Positions 39,617 through 48,861 of a stretch of DNA of 64,000 bases are shown here, one piece after another. The notes under the pieces are model-generated. The model did no database searches. It was given only the letters and a program-made list of their open reading frames with translations, and was not told where the DNA came from. The stretch comes from Pseudomonas lurida (GTDB lineage: Bacteria > Pseudomonadota > Gammaproteobacteria > Pseudomonadales > Pseudomonadaceae). The position numbers and the translations under genes are program-made. The stretch lies in NCBI RefSeq assembly GCF_002563895.1, contig NZ_PDJB01000001.1:4261501-4325500 (forward strand), written 5' to 3'. Position 1 is the stretch's first letter. Each line of letters starts with the position of its first letter.

Positions 39617-40594
39617 TTATCTACCGCTGCTTCCAAAGTGGCAAGTCGATCCAAAACAATCAGAGCTCTTACTCATTTCTTTATTTTTAGACGCTGCGAG
39701 AACCTCGCGCCAGCTATCCCCAAAATACAGGCGCACTTCTCCTGCAATGATCAATAAATGCCGGCAATGCACACCAAGATGCGACAGCGCAAGCAGCGTC
39801 AACCGCTCTGTGTCGTTCTTAGCTAGGCCACGTAACCGTTTCCTGACATAACCGACCTGGCGATTAATCTCCCAGAACAGGTAATCGACTCTCACCCGTA
39901 CCTGCGCACTGGCTTTTTCCGCTCTTCCGCTTGGCTTCGTATAGGGCGCTGCGGTTGCCCGGTTTGTAGTAAGTGCTACGCCGGGTGGTAATCTGCCAAA
40001 TGACGTGGTGACCTGCATACTCGGGGCGTTTCTACACTCCGGTATAACCGGCATCGGCCAAAACGCGCTTTCGGTACCGCACAGCAGCTTATTAACCCTC
40101 GTGATATTTGCGGCATTGCCCCTTGCGCACTGGACTCGGCCCGATTCGTCATCCATACCAATATGGGCTTTCATGCCGAAATATCATTGATCGCCTTTCT
40201 TGGCGAGTAGCATTTCCGATTGACGCTGGCCGTCCTGGTTTTATGTTGAACTCGGCGCATGAATCAGCGTGGCATCAACGATGGTGCCCTGGCGGTGTAG
40301 CAGCCCTCAGTCACCTAGGCAGCAACTGATCACGCACGCTACCCTTACCATCAACTCATGCTTTTCCAGTAGGATACGGAAGTTGAAACCTAACCAGTTT
40401 TGCATCAGATGAATCCGTAGTATCGCTCTCAGCGGATAGGTATGACGACCACCATCACCCCTTCGAGTAGCACCTGTTGACCATAGTAATCAAACCCATC
40501 CGCACATCGCCCCCCCCTCGACCAGGAACAACTCTTTACGGGTCTGGGTGGGTTTGCCGACGCGCTCCGCAATAGCGAAAGTCATTTGCTTCAT
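39617..40594 (-). pseudogene. IS5-family transposase remnant
   Basis: From ATG 40594 the minus strand reads MKQMTFAIAERVGKPTQTRK, the typical start of this IS5-group transposase, followed by fragments in all frames with stops: KAHIGMDDESGRVQ, VLADAGYTGV, KRPEYAGHHVIWQITTRRST and RVDYLFWEINRQVGYVRKRL, then LRGLAKN. The DDE core is broken and much of the N-terminal half is deleted. A related, better preserved copy lies at 57.6-58.5 kb. Confidence 0.82.
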
Positions 40595-40686
40595 CGGAAA
40601 ACTTGGTAAGAAGAGTCTGAGTACTTTGCTAGACGAGGAAGGCATGCTGGCACGCAGGCTCATGACGTGATTAAGTCTCCAGACTT

Positions 40687-41778
40687 TTAGTAATAATCAA
40701 TAGTAAAAGTTGACGTCGCATTAGCTGGACCTGCAGTGATACTATCTTCAGTTTGTATGTAACGAGCCCGCAAAGGGATATTGTAGCTACCGCCGGCCTG
40801 ATTGGTTAGGATGACGCCACTGGCGTATAACGTCGCCAACCTCAGTGGATTGCCCAAATTATCGGCGACCTGTAAGCCAACCCCCCTGGCAGAGGCAGCG
40901 CCACCAGAACCACCGGCGTTCAGTTGAAGAATACCCCGAGTCGGATCAACTGGAGTAATGGTTGAATCCAGGCGTACTTTCAGCACATTACTCTTGCGTA
41001 GGTCAACACCTACAACCGTACCGTTGTTACTCCAAGTTGGTCCTGCTGACTGGTAATAGCCGTGAAAAGCCGGGCAATTACTAAGAGTAATAGAGAAGTC
41101 CTGCCAGGCTGTGAAAGTATTTTTACCGGAAAACTCACTTAGTTTGTGAGAACCCATAGGCACGATTACGTCAGAGGTCGTACACGTTTGCGAGACGATA
41201 TTGATACTACCGGAATAGTCAAGGGTGCCAAGCCGGAGGCTGTTGTCAGTTACCCAATTGATCGCTACTGCAGGTAAAGATGAACCTTGGATTGTACCAG
41301 ATGAAACATCACCGATTTTTATAAAAACCAAATCAAAGTTCACAGCTTGAGTAATATCAACATCACAAGCCTGAGCGCTCGCATTACTGCAGACAGCGGT
41401 AGGGCTTGAATGTGGTACAGCAGCATTATAATACTCAATAACGACGCCAATTCCCGGTACTGTCGTTGTGTAAACCTTCTGCGCGTACGGGCTGTTGTTC
41501 CAGTCGGATAATGATAAAGGCACCGAAGAAAAAACTGCTTGTCTTTGAGCTGTAGAGGTGCCTCCTGTACAGGTGACCAATAAGGGAGTAGACGAACTGA
41601 AACTCTGTCGATAGATTTCTGCGCCTTGCGGCACGTCCCGGCCAATGGTCAAGCTGCCCGCCTGCAGAGGTTGCTTTAAAGTCAATCCTTGAGAACCACT
41701 ACGAAAATTGCAGGCCGCCATCGTATTTGCACCTACCAATGACAATCCGACACATAATAAAAGCCGAATCAAGATCAT
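40687..41778 (-). CDS. Fimbrial tip adhesin/minor subunit
   Basis: 363-aa secreted protein with a signal peptide (ending GANTMA) and two regions: an N-terminal receptor-type domain (about 22-195) with CNF and VTCTGG cysteines, and a C-terminal pilin domain (about 196-363) with VSQTCTTSDVIVPMG and the final penultimate-Tyr motif ending TFTIDYY, as recognised by chaperones and ushers. Last gene of the fimbrial operon, overlapping the usher by 4 nt. Confidence 0.87.
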   Translation of the reverse strand: MILIRLLLCVGLSLVGANTMAACNFRSGSQGLTLKQPLQAGSLTIGRDVPQGAEIYRQSFSSSTPLLVTCTGGTSTAQRQAVFSSVPLSLSDWNNSPYAQKVYTTTVPGIGVVIEYYNAAVPHSSPTAVCSNASAQACDVDITQAVNFDLVFIKIGDVSSGTIQGSSLPAVAINWVTDNSLRLGTLDYSGSINIVSQTCTTSDVIVPMGSHKLSEFSGKNTFTAWQDFSITLSNCPAFHGYYQSAGPTWSNNGTVVGVDLRKSNVLKVRLDSTITPVDPTRGILQLNAGGSGGAASARGVGLQVADNLGNPLRLATLYASGVILTNQAGGSYNIPLRARYIQTEDSITAGPANATSTFTIDYY

Positions 41779-44303
41779 TTCTTACTCCCCCCCACGCCGT
41801 TCACCGGAGTGAAATGTTTTTCTAATTGAACAACCGAGCACACAACCTCCACCTGACGTAGATGCTTACCATCATTTTTTACGGGAGGTAATGGCAGCAC
41901 ACATTGTTGAGTCGCCTGACTTCCCCAATTGATCAGCAACTGTCGTGTGTCGTCTTTTACCCGTGCATACAACTGCCCACCTTGGCCGACCACTCCTACC
42001 GAGACGCCCCGTTCATCCACCACACTGGCACCGAACGGGAGTAGGCTTCCATCATCGAGCATCACGTTAAGCAGCAGCGCCTCGCCGTCCGTGGTGCCAT
42101 ATTTCAAGGCCACCACTGCACCCGCGCGAGGTGCGATCTGCTGGCTCGTTTCATTCAGTTCCACGTTGAGAGAAGTACCAAAGGGATCGATTGAGATTTC
42201 GTTCAACTCATATGGGCGCAAGTAGGGCACGACAGCGTTGCCGTAGCTATCTACACGCACGCCTGGATAGCCTGGTACTTTAGCGCCCTCTGCTCCTTCG
42301 GCAGTGACCACCGCCATCGTTTCGCTGCGATAGGGGGTAAAAGTCACACCCTGAGGATGCGCCACGATACTGCCGCTTGCATTCAGCGACAGGCTTTTGT
42401 AATCAGCACCTTGGCTAATTGTCGCTCCAACAACGGCTTTCGGCCCCGTATACTGTCCGCTAACCGAGGTGCTGTTTGTACGATTAACACCTTCATGACT
42501 ACTGGTCAGACTGTAACTGTACTGGTCTTCTTCACCGGCAATGCCGCTGAGACTCGCCTGTTCGCTGTAGTAGCCCTGGTTGTCACGCAACATAGTGGCC
42601 GAAATTTGTGCCGTGCGCTGAGAACTACCAAACTCCAGAGGCATGCTCGCCGTTAACATAAGCGTGGTATCCATTTCTCCCAGGCCAACACGATTGCGAC
42701 TCACACTCAAACCATAGCTGACCTGACTCACCTGTTGGCTATAGCTAAGTTGGTACTGCACATCACTGCCTGTTCGATTCCAGTAATTCTGGGTAAAACC
42801 GCTAAACACAAGCTGCCCCCAAACTCCAAGGCTTTGGTTGGCGGTGAGGGATAAGCGGCTGCGAGAGCGACCGAAAGCCTTGCTGTCGTAACCACTGCGT
42901 TGAATATCAAGTAACTGCAAGGCATCGTTGAAACCTAGGTACTCCTCGGTGGAAAAGCGCATAGCTGCGACTGCAAGGTTGCTACCAGTTTCGGCAAAGT
43001 TTTTACTGTAGGTCATGCGCACACTTTGCCCGCTAACATCGCCGCTGCGCAGGTTGGTTTGGGCCTGCGTCACATCGACTCCCACAGCACCAATCGGTGT
43101 CCCAAACGCCAGTCCACCAAGCATCGCACGATAATCATCGCTGGCTTGCGCCCCCCCATAGCCGGTAAATATATTACTCAATCCCAATTGATAGGTGCCT
43201 TGGGCCAGCCGCGCTTGGTGATTAATGTAACTATTGCGAGTTTCACCTGCCGTCACGCTGAACCGCGAAATGCCAGGGCGCAATAACTCAGCCGTAGACG
43301 CGAAAGGCACGGTGAATCGCTGCTCACTACCATCAGCCTCGTAAACCGTCACTTCAAGGTCGCCGCCATAACCTGTGGAATACAAGTCATCAATAACAAA
43401 GCGCCCTGGTGCAACGGTTGTCTCATACAGCAAATTTCCAGCCTGACGCACTGCTACACGGGCTGCCGTACGGGCAATACCTTGGATCACTGGGGCATAA
43501 CCCCTTTGGGATTGAGGTAGCATTCGATCATCGGTACTTAACTGCACACCACGATAGTTGAATGTATCGAAAACCTCGCCACTGGTATTAGCCTCACCAA
43601 CTACTAACTGACTCTGCAAAAATGTGACATCCCGCTGAGCATAAGTGTTAATGGCCTGATAGTTCTGTCCGCTTGTTGATTGCCAACTTAACGAGCCGTT
43701 ATGACGCAAGCGCCAGTCGCCAAGATTTAAACCAGTGCTGAGACCCAAGTAAGCTGAATCGTAAGTGCCGGTGTTAGCATTATTGTGATTAGCATTGAAG
43801 GAGTAACTCAAATTGCCGGCGGTGACACCTCGATCCCACAACTCGGGACTGACATAGCCTCGAGAACTCCGACGCAACGCGATTTGCGGAATGCTGACAT
43901 CCAATTGTTGACTAGAAGGATTGAAGCTCGCAGTAGAACCTGGTATCAACTGTTCGATACCCTTACATGTCGTTTCATCAAGGCTAGCTGCCGCTTCTAC
44001 CGACAACTTTTGAATGTCCACTCCAACCTGTTCTAAGAGGCTGCGGCTAAAACATACCACAGGGCGGCTACCATCGGGTTCAGCATCGATGCGTATATCC
44101 TTACGATTCAGCAATTTACTATTCACTGCTATATCAGCCCGATACTGACCTGGCAAGACCGGATTACCCTTCTCGTACTGCTCGAGCTGAAGGCTGCGCG
44201 AATCTTCTGGCAAAAAAGCATCGTTGAAGTGCACAACGTCAGCCCAGGTAGACGAAGGCAGCAACACAGGAATTAATACGGGCAGAGATTTGAAAAATCG
44301 CAC
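41775..44303 (-). CDS. Fimbrial outer-membrane usher (FimD/PapC family)
   Basis: 842 aa. Signal peptide ending SSTWA, N-terminal chaperone-binding domain (FNDAFLPEDSRSLQLEQYEKG), 24-strand barrel with the plug region near 230-330 (VNDLYSTGYGGDLEV-type loop, here VIDDLYSTGYGGDLEVTVYE), and C-terminal domains (from about 670) with YRSETMAV and PRAGAVVALKYG, FGASVVDERGVSVGVVGQGG. Length and motifs are complete, so the pore is expected to work. Confidence 0.95.
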   Translation of the reverse strand: MRFFKSLPVLIPVLLPSSTWADVVHFNDAFLPEDSRSLQLEQYEKGNPVLPGQYRADIAVNSKLLNRKDIRIDAEPDGSRPVVCFSRSLLEQVGVDIQKLSVEAAASLDETTCKGIEQLIPGSTASFNPSSQQLDVSIPQIALRRSSRGYVSPELWDRGVTAGNLSYSFNANHNNANTGTYDSAYLGLSTGLNLGDWRLRHNGSLSWQSTSGQNYQAINTYAQRDVTFLQSQLVVGEANTSGEVFDTFNYRGVQLSTDDRMLPQSQRGYAPVIQGIARTAARVAVRQAGNLLYETTVAPGRFVIDDLYSTGYGGDLEVTVYEADGSEQRFTVPFASTAELLRPGISRFSVTAGETRNSYINHQARLAQGTYQLGLSNIFTGYGGAQASDDYRAMLGGLAFGTPIGAVGVDVTQAQTNLRSGDVSGQSVRMTYSKNFAETGSNLAVAAMRFSTEEYLGFNDALQLLDIQRSGYDSKAFGRSRSRLSLTANQSLGVWGQLVFSGFTQNYWNRTGSDVQYQLSYSQQVSQVSYGLSVSRNRVGLGEMDTTLMLTASMPLEFGSSQRTAQISATMLRDNQGYYSEQASLSGIAGEEDQYSYSLTSSHEGVNRTNSTSVSGQYTGPKAVVGATISQGADYKSLSLNASGSIVAHPQGVTFTPYRSETMAVVTAEGAEGAKVPGYPGVRVDSYGNAVVPYLRPYELNEISIDPFGTSLNVELNETSQQIAPRAGAVVALKYGTTDGEALLLNVMLDDGSLLPFGASVVDERGVSVGVVGQGGQLYARVKDDTRQLLINWGSQATQQCVLPLPPVKNDGKHLRQVEVVCSVVQLEKHFTPVNGVGGSKK

Positions 44304-44378
44304 AATATGAATCTCAAAATAATAGCGTGTGTGACAGCATCAAGCGAAGCAAGGATAGTTATCAGGATTCTCAAATGC

Positions 44379-45119
44379 TTATGGTTTTAGCGGATACTTG
44401 ATCAGTGTCGATGCCCCGTAATCGTTGATCGCGTTGAATTCCAACTCGCCAGCCATATTTGGTCGCGACTTAAGATCAGGCAGTGAAAAATCCTGGGTAT
44501 CGTTGGGTTTAATCATACCGCTCTCACTGATATAACGTCGGCCATCAACTACGAGGCTCAACTCCGCCAAAGACACGTGGAATGCAGTCGGGTTATACGC
44601 TTGCACCGCATAAAGCTTGCCGTGGTTAACGATTTTCCACTTCAACGATCCGGGCGCGTCGACAACCGATCCAACGAGCCCATTGGGGCGGTAAAAGACT
44701 TTGATACGTGAACGAAAGGCCATCTGTAGCAAGTTGGTGTCTACCGTGCTTTCGACCTTAGGTGGAATTTCCAACACATTGAGCCAAAACACGGACTCTT
44801 TATTCGCAGGCAGCTCCTTGCCGGTGAACATTAGGCGCAGGCTTTGCCCCTTGCTAGGATCGATACGTGAAACCGGCGGTGAAAGAATAAAGGGCGCCTT
44901 TGAATTAGTGGGACTTGACCGTGCATCCCCGTCGTCAACCCATGCTTGGACCAGTGCAGGTTGTAAACCATTATTATTAAGCTTCACGGTGACTTCTTTT
45001 TGACCCTCGGGGTAAATCAATCGAGTGCCTGTTATCACCACTCCCGCCATGGCTGGCGAACTCACCAAAAAGGCGAGCGCTGTGTACGCACTAATGCGGA
45101 CGACTTTCAGACTAAACAT
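44379..45119 (-). CDS. Periplasmic fimbrial chaperone (PapD family)
   Basis: 246 aa. Signal peptide ending SSPAMA, then two Ig-like domains with GTRLIYPEGQKEVTVKLNN, PFILSPPVSRIDPSKGQSLR (the conserved proline-rich and Arg site) and SVFWLNVLEIPPK. The start at 45119 is chosen for GAGAAAATT spacing and the signal peptide; the frame is open ten codons upstream. Second gene of the operon. Confidence 0.93.
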   Translation of the reverse strand: MFSLKVVRISAYTALAFLVSSPAMAGVVITGTRLIYPEGQKEVTVKLNNNGLQPALVQAWVDDGDARSSPTNSKAPFILSPPVSRIDPSKGQSLRLMFTGKELPANKESVFWLNVLEIPPKVESTVDTNLLQMAFRSRIKVFYRPNGLVGSVVDAPGSLKWKIVNHGKLYAVQAYNPTAFHVSLAELSLVVDGRRYISESGMIKPNDTQDFSLPDLKSRPNMAGELEFNAINDYGASTLIKYPLKP

Positions 45120-45197
45120 AATTTTCTCGTTAACCAGCCATCCACACACCGCACGGCACCGATATACAGGTGTACAGGTGTGCAGATGGGGTATTGA

Positions 45198-45734
45198 TTA
45201 CTGGTAGCTGATGTCGAATGTCGCGAAACTGGATACCGTGCCGGGGCTTACGGCACCCGTTGCTACATACTTCACGACATACGGCATAATCACGCCGCCG
45301 TTAGCGATATCAAACTTCTGACCACGAGTGGACTGACGTGGCCAACCAACGCGAATTTTTTCTCCACTTTTGTCAGACAGTTCCAGTTGAACATTGGTAG
45401 CGGTACCTCTATTCACCAAATTACCGGTGACTGGATCAACCCCACTGTTAGCAGTGAAATATGCGCTTGCTTTAGTGGCGGCACCTGCACAGGAGGACAG
45501 CTCAATTTGGAAGAAGGTATCGCCAGCAACTTTACCGGCTTCACCCAACGACGCTGCGGAGATATTGGGCAAATCCACATTAGCTACACGTGTTTGGTTA
45601 TTCACGGTAACGGTGCAAGTCTGGTCAAGCAATGTGCCGGTAAAATTAATTCTACCATCTTGGGCGCTAGCATGTTGCACGCCAGACGCGCAGATAAAAA
45701 TAGCGAGCGCAAGAGCTTTCTTTTCAATTTTCAT
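45198..45734 (-). CDS. Type 1-like major fimbrial subunit
   Basis: 178 aa. Signal peptide ending QHASA, then the pilin fold: INFTGTLLDQTCTVTVNN (first Cys), DLPNISAASLG, FFQIELSSCAG (second Cys), and a C-terminal beta-zipper motif ending FATFDISYQ. The start at 45734 is chosen because GGAAC precedes it and it opens the signal peptide; the frame extends 31 codons upstream without support. First gene of the fimbrial operon. Confidence 0.92.
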   Translation of the reverse strand: MKIEKKALALAIFICASGVQHASAQDGRINFTGTLLDQTCTVTVNNQTRVANVDLPNISAASLGEAGKVAGDTFFQIELSSCAGAATKASAYFTANSGVDPVTGNLVNRGTATNVQLELSDKSGEKIRVGWPRQSTRGQKFDIANGGVIMPYVVKYVATGAVSPGTVSSFATFDISYQ

Positions 45735-45865
45735 ATGAAGTTCCACGAAGTAAAAATAGTACGCCGCACACAATGTGTGACGAGGAAAGAGTACCAACCG
45801 AACGTCGATTAAAAAATTAAATCTCATTAAAAATATTATTAGCGAGAAAGTCCTGATTATTTTTT

Positions 45866-45892
45866 GAATTCCCTAAAAAACCCGAGGAATTC
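45866..45892. promoter_or_regulatory. 7-bp inverted repeat upstream of the fimbrial subunit
   Basis: GAATTCC at 45866-45872 and GGAATTC at 45886-45892, 13 nt apart, about 130 bp upstream of the pilin start in AT-rich DNA. The symmetric arms one-and-a-half to two turns apart would suit a dimeric activator. Position is the only evidence. Confidence 0.3.
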
Positions 45893-46005
45893 TCTTATTT
45901 GAAAATCGCCCGACATTCCTATCGGAACCCCAGCATGAGCTAGGTTATGTACGCAAAGTCTGAACGAGTAAAATAGCTGCCATACGGAACATACTAGGGG
46001 CCCGT

Positions 46006-46500
46006 ATGGCAAAGCGTTACGAAGTTCCAAATACAGTCTGGGATTTGGTTACTGACATATTCATCGAAATCCGTCGCACCGGAGCCTGCGAAGCAATGAC
46101 CATATGATGCTTAACCGCATCCTCTGGTTACTCTGCTCTGGTGCGGCCTGCCGAGATAAGCCCGAGTGATTCGATCCTTGGTCAACGGCCTATCAACGGT
46201 TTCGTGACTGGCGCAATAGCGGAGCGTTTGATCAGATGCTAAAGCGGCTTCATATCCGATTAACGAGCAGGAGCTGATCGACTTAGAACCATCGATGATC
46301 GACTCCAATTTTCGGAGAATACAGCGCGTCCATAGTCATCGGACGCTGTAACCGAACCAGTTCTGCATGAGATGAGCACGCGCATCGCCATCATCGGATA
46401 GGAAGGACCGCCGCCCACCCCCCTCCTCCCAAATTATGAGGTTCGATCAGGAAAATCAAACCCTCCCAAGGTACGACACAATCCAACTCGATCAGGACCA
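46006..46500 (+). pseudogene. IS5-family (IS427-group) transposase fragments
   Basis: From ATG 46006 the plus strand reads MAKRYEVPNTVWDLVTDIFI, then in shifting frames MLNRILWLLCSGAA, RFGPWSTAYQRFRDWRNSGAFD and LIDLE, the orfA-type N-terminus of IS427-like transposases, to about 46320. The next 180 bp look like a fragment of another IS5-type element in reverse. A small inverted repeat GCCATACGG/CCGTATGGC spans the start. Confidence 0.75.
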
Positions 46501-46532
46501 GTAGCACCGTCTCGAAGGCCCACTAAGACGAC

Positions 46533-46718
46533 ATGTGCACATTCGACAGTTCGACCTACGAGATGGTGAAAACGCCGGATGAAGCCATCATTGCGTCGGT
46601 ATTGATCTGGATGCTATTCGGATCGATATGTGTCGTTATTGTACTGTTACTGGTAGCCCGATTTAACTGGCTAGTACTTTCTTCACCAAATGAATGCAGG
46701 ATTACTAGATTAAACTGA
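46533..46718 (+). CDS. Small membrane ORF, unrecognised
   Basis: 61 codons with one strong transmembrane stretch (ASVLIWMLFGSICVVIVLLLVARF). An internal ATG at about 46566 (MVKTPDEAII) could be the real start. It lies between IS debris and the EAL gene. The stop overlaps a second protein-like frame that begins with CTG at 46715. Not recognised. Confidence 0.35.
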   Translation: MCTFDSSTYEMVKTPDEAIIASVLIWMLFGSICVVIVLLLVARFNWLVLSSPNECRITRLN

Positions 46719-46912
46719 TCACCAAATTCGCGATAGCATTTTTAATATGGCTTTCTTTCTGCTACGAACCATCAGCAGGCGGCGTAAAGAACCGCCTCAG
46801 TGTTGTTGACGTATCGTGGGCACTAGGTGGCGGGCACTATTACGCTTTACTCAGCGACTGCCAGATAATAAATTGCGTGGTTATCGGGCAATATCTGAAG
46901 AGATCCCCTTAA
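46715..46912 (+). CDS. Small exported-looking ORF lacking a normal start codon
   Basis: The frame from CTG 46715 reads ITKFAIAFLIWLSFCYEPSA followed by GGVKNRLSVVDVSWALGGGH and ends QYLKRSP at a TAA near 46912. It has a good signal-peptide shape but an in-frame stop just upstream and no ATG, GTG or TTG, so it is either started by CTG through coupling to the previous frame or a gene whose start was mutated. Confidence 0.3.
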   Translation: MITKFAIAFLIWLSFCYEPSAGGVKNRLSVVDVSWALGGGHYYALLSDCQIINCVVIGQYLKRSP

Positions 46913-46945
46913 ATCACACGAGGAGATTATCGTTGACCAGGTTTC

Positions 46946-47269
46946 CTAAGACGTCGCCTGGAGTTTCAATAACCGACCAACAGTTATACTAAACTTGTTC
47001 AGCCGAGTAAGAGCACTCACCTCTTTCGCGGCAGAAATGCATGCAAACAGGTAAGCAGCGTAAATGACAATATAAAGATCGAGCACATAACGTACGTCAT
47101 CGGAGAACGCCTCTCCCGATCCGATCAAACAGCCCAATAACTAATTGATAAAGCTGGGGAGCCCATGGGTGATTTCAAAAGCTGGAAAAAACCGCACCGG
47201 TTCAGTTTGTTGTTGAACCATCACCAAGAGCGCAAGTGCGCCACAACATACGACTATAAATACTTTCAT
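46946..47269 (-). pseudogene. Small exported protein gene with in-frame amber codon
   Basis: ATG 47269 follows GAGGGCGGGG and opens a signal-like peptide MKVFIVVCCGALALLVMVQQ that reads to PSFIN and a TAG at 47141-47143. In the same frame, without any indel, it continues LLGCLIGSGEAFSDDVRYVL and a second hydrophobic segment to the stop at 46946. This looks like one gene of about 107 codons with a nonsense mutation. Not recognised. Confidence 0.4.
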
Positions 47270-47336
47270 ACCCCGCCCTCAAATGTTCAGTATAAGCTCA
47301 CTGAAAGGCACTAAATTTGATTCATCGCTTACGAAA

Positions 47337-48599
47337 TTATCCGGCATTGCTTACCCAAGTAAACACAGCCTTTTGCAAACCGGAATACGTCACAGGAAAG
47401 TTGATTCGCTTGGCGTCTGCATGGAAGTAATAGCCCTGACCTCCGGACACCCCGAGCTTCATGACTTGATTTAGATCATTAATCGTTTCCATACCTTCAA
47501 CAATGATCTCTTTGGAAAAGAGTCCACAATACTCAACGGTGTGCTTAAGCATTTTCTTCCCGGCCGAGTTATTCCTGGCAGCGTGTAAAAGGCTTTTATC
47601 TATCTTGATATATTCAAAATTCCCACGTTCGATAACCGTAGTGCGCGACATTCCGGCGCCCAAGTCATCTAATGCAAATCGACAGCCCAGCTCTCTAAGT
47701 TTTTCGATAAACAAAAGTGCAGACTCAAGATCATCCAACGGTTCCTCTTCCGTAAGTTCGATTACCAAACGACGAGCAAGAGCTGGGTTCGAGGTCAAGC
47801 GTTTTATAGTTCGCGCCCATAGCGTATCCAAAATAAAGCTGGACGCCGATAAATTGCATCCAATCGAAGTAGAGGTCTCGCGCTCTAATTGGTCCAATAC
47901 AGAACTAAGCACGTACATATCAATAACTTTTTGAATGCCGATGTTTTTGATCGCCTTCACACACTCAGCAAAGCTGAGCAACGGCACACCGCCCTTTCCT
48001 TCGAATCGTAGAAACACCTCTTCATATAACGCGGATCTGGTCGCCATACTTCTTACAGGCTGACGATGAAGGGTGGCTTGACGCGCATCCAGGCGAGTCA
48101 CCAGCTCTACGCAAATATTCATGTCCCGCTCATACATAGCGCGCCACTTATGGTTCAATTGTGCTGGTTTTAATGCCGCACCCACACACAAAGCGTTAGA
48201 GACCATAGAGGAGACTTTATAAGAGCCAATCGTACTTGGGTCTATCATCGCGACAGAGACGACGGGCAGTATTTTAGTGCCATCAATCAACACTGCGCCC
48301 ATAGACAGCGAAAGATAAATATCTTCCAGCATATCGCAGGTTCGCTCATTTATAGAGGCCACAAAACTGCCGTCGCCGGTGCGGTAGACACTAGCTCCCA
48401 TTAAAAAGAAGCGGTTCTGAATTGTACTGATTACACGTGCAGCAGTGTCTTCCTCGTACGCGAACCTCACCTGAGCATGATTCATTAGAACCACATGCAG
48501 GTGAACACACCCTGCTTCGATACATTGCTTGCACACTGTCTTCACCACACAAAGAAAAAGCCAATAGGCGTCTATCAGAAAATTTAAGACATCCCTCAA
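47337..48599 (-). CDS. EAL-domain protein with diverged EAL signature
   Basis: 420 aa. An N-terminal degenerate sensory or GGDEF-like part (about 1-195) is followed by an EAL domain (about 200-410). The family's EAL triplet is replaced (YEEVFLRFEG), but other active-site elements remain: CNLSASS (Asn), VIELTEEE (Glu), FALDDLGAGMS (Asp-Asp), IKIDKSLL (Lys, Asp) and EIIVEGMET (Glu), then GGQGYYF. It may be a weak c-di-GMP phosphodiesterase or a ligand-binding effector. It is divergent from the membrane-bound regulator and near the fimbrial operon, which suggests a joint role in surface attachment. Confidence 0.85.
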   Translation of the reverse strand: MRDVLNFLIDAYWLFLCVVKTVCKQCIEAGCVHLHVVLMNHAQVRFAYEEDTAARVISTIQNRFFLMGASVYRTGDGSFVASINERTCDMLEDIYLSLSMGAVLIDGTKILPVVSVAMIDPSTIGSYKVSSMVSNALCVGAALKPAQLNHKWRAMYERDMNICVELVTRLDARQATLHRQPVRSMATRSALYEEVFLRFEGKGGVPLLSFAECVKAIKNIGIQKVIDMYVLSSVLDQLERETSTSIGCNLSASSFILDTLWARTIKRLTSNPALARRLVIELTEEEPLDDLESALLFIEKLRELGCRFALDDLGAGMSRTTVIERGNFEYIKIDKSLLHAARNNSAGKKMLKHTVEYCGLFSKEIIVEGMETINDLNQVMKLGVSGGQGYYFHADAKRINFPVTYSGLQKAVFTWVSNAG

Positions 48600-48749
48600 A
48601 TTAGCACCCGTTAATGATCATTAAAAATGGCCACCACTGCCCCAGGTCGCTTGCTGCGAGCAGCCCGGAGCGCGCGCGCCTAATTTTTGACGCGCGCACG
48701 CACATGCGCGGTAACGGATTTAAAATATTGATAATTCAGCGATTATGAA

Positions 48750-48784
48750 GTTATTAATAACATTAATCTGGCAGATTAATGTTA
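48750..48784. promoter_or_regulatory. Overlapping palindromes in the divergent EAL/regulator promoter region
   Basis: GTTATTAATAAC (48750-48761) is a perfect palindrome. It overlaps TAACATTAATCT-GGC-AGATTAATGTTA (48758-48784), a perfect 12-bp inverted repeat with a 3-nt centre. They lie about 80 bp before the regulator start and 150 bp from the EAL start, well placed for autoregulation or control of both genes. Confidence 0.55.
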
Positions 48785-48861
48785 ATTCTGTTTTATTTCA
48801 GGCCTGCTACACTTGTGTTGAATGGTCAGAAGTCGCGCGGTGCGACAGGGTGAGCGAAAAA

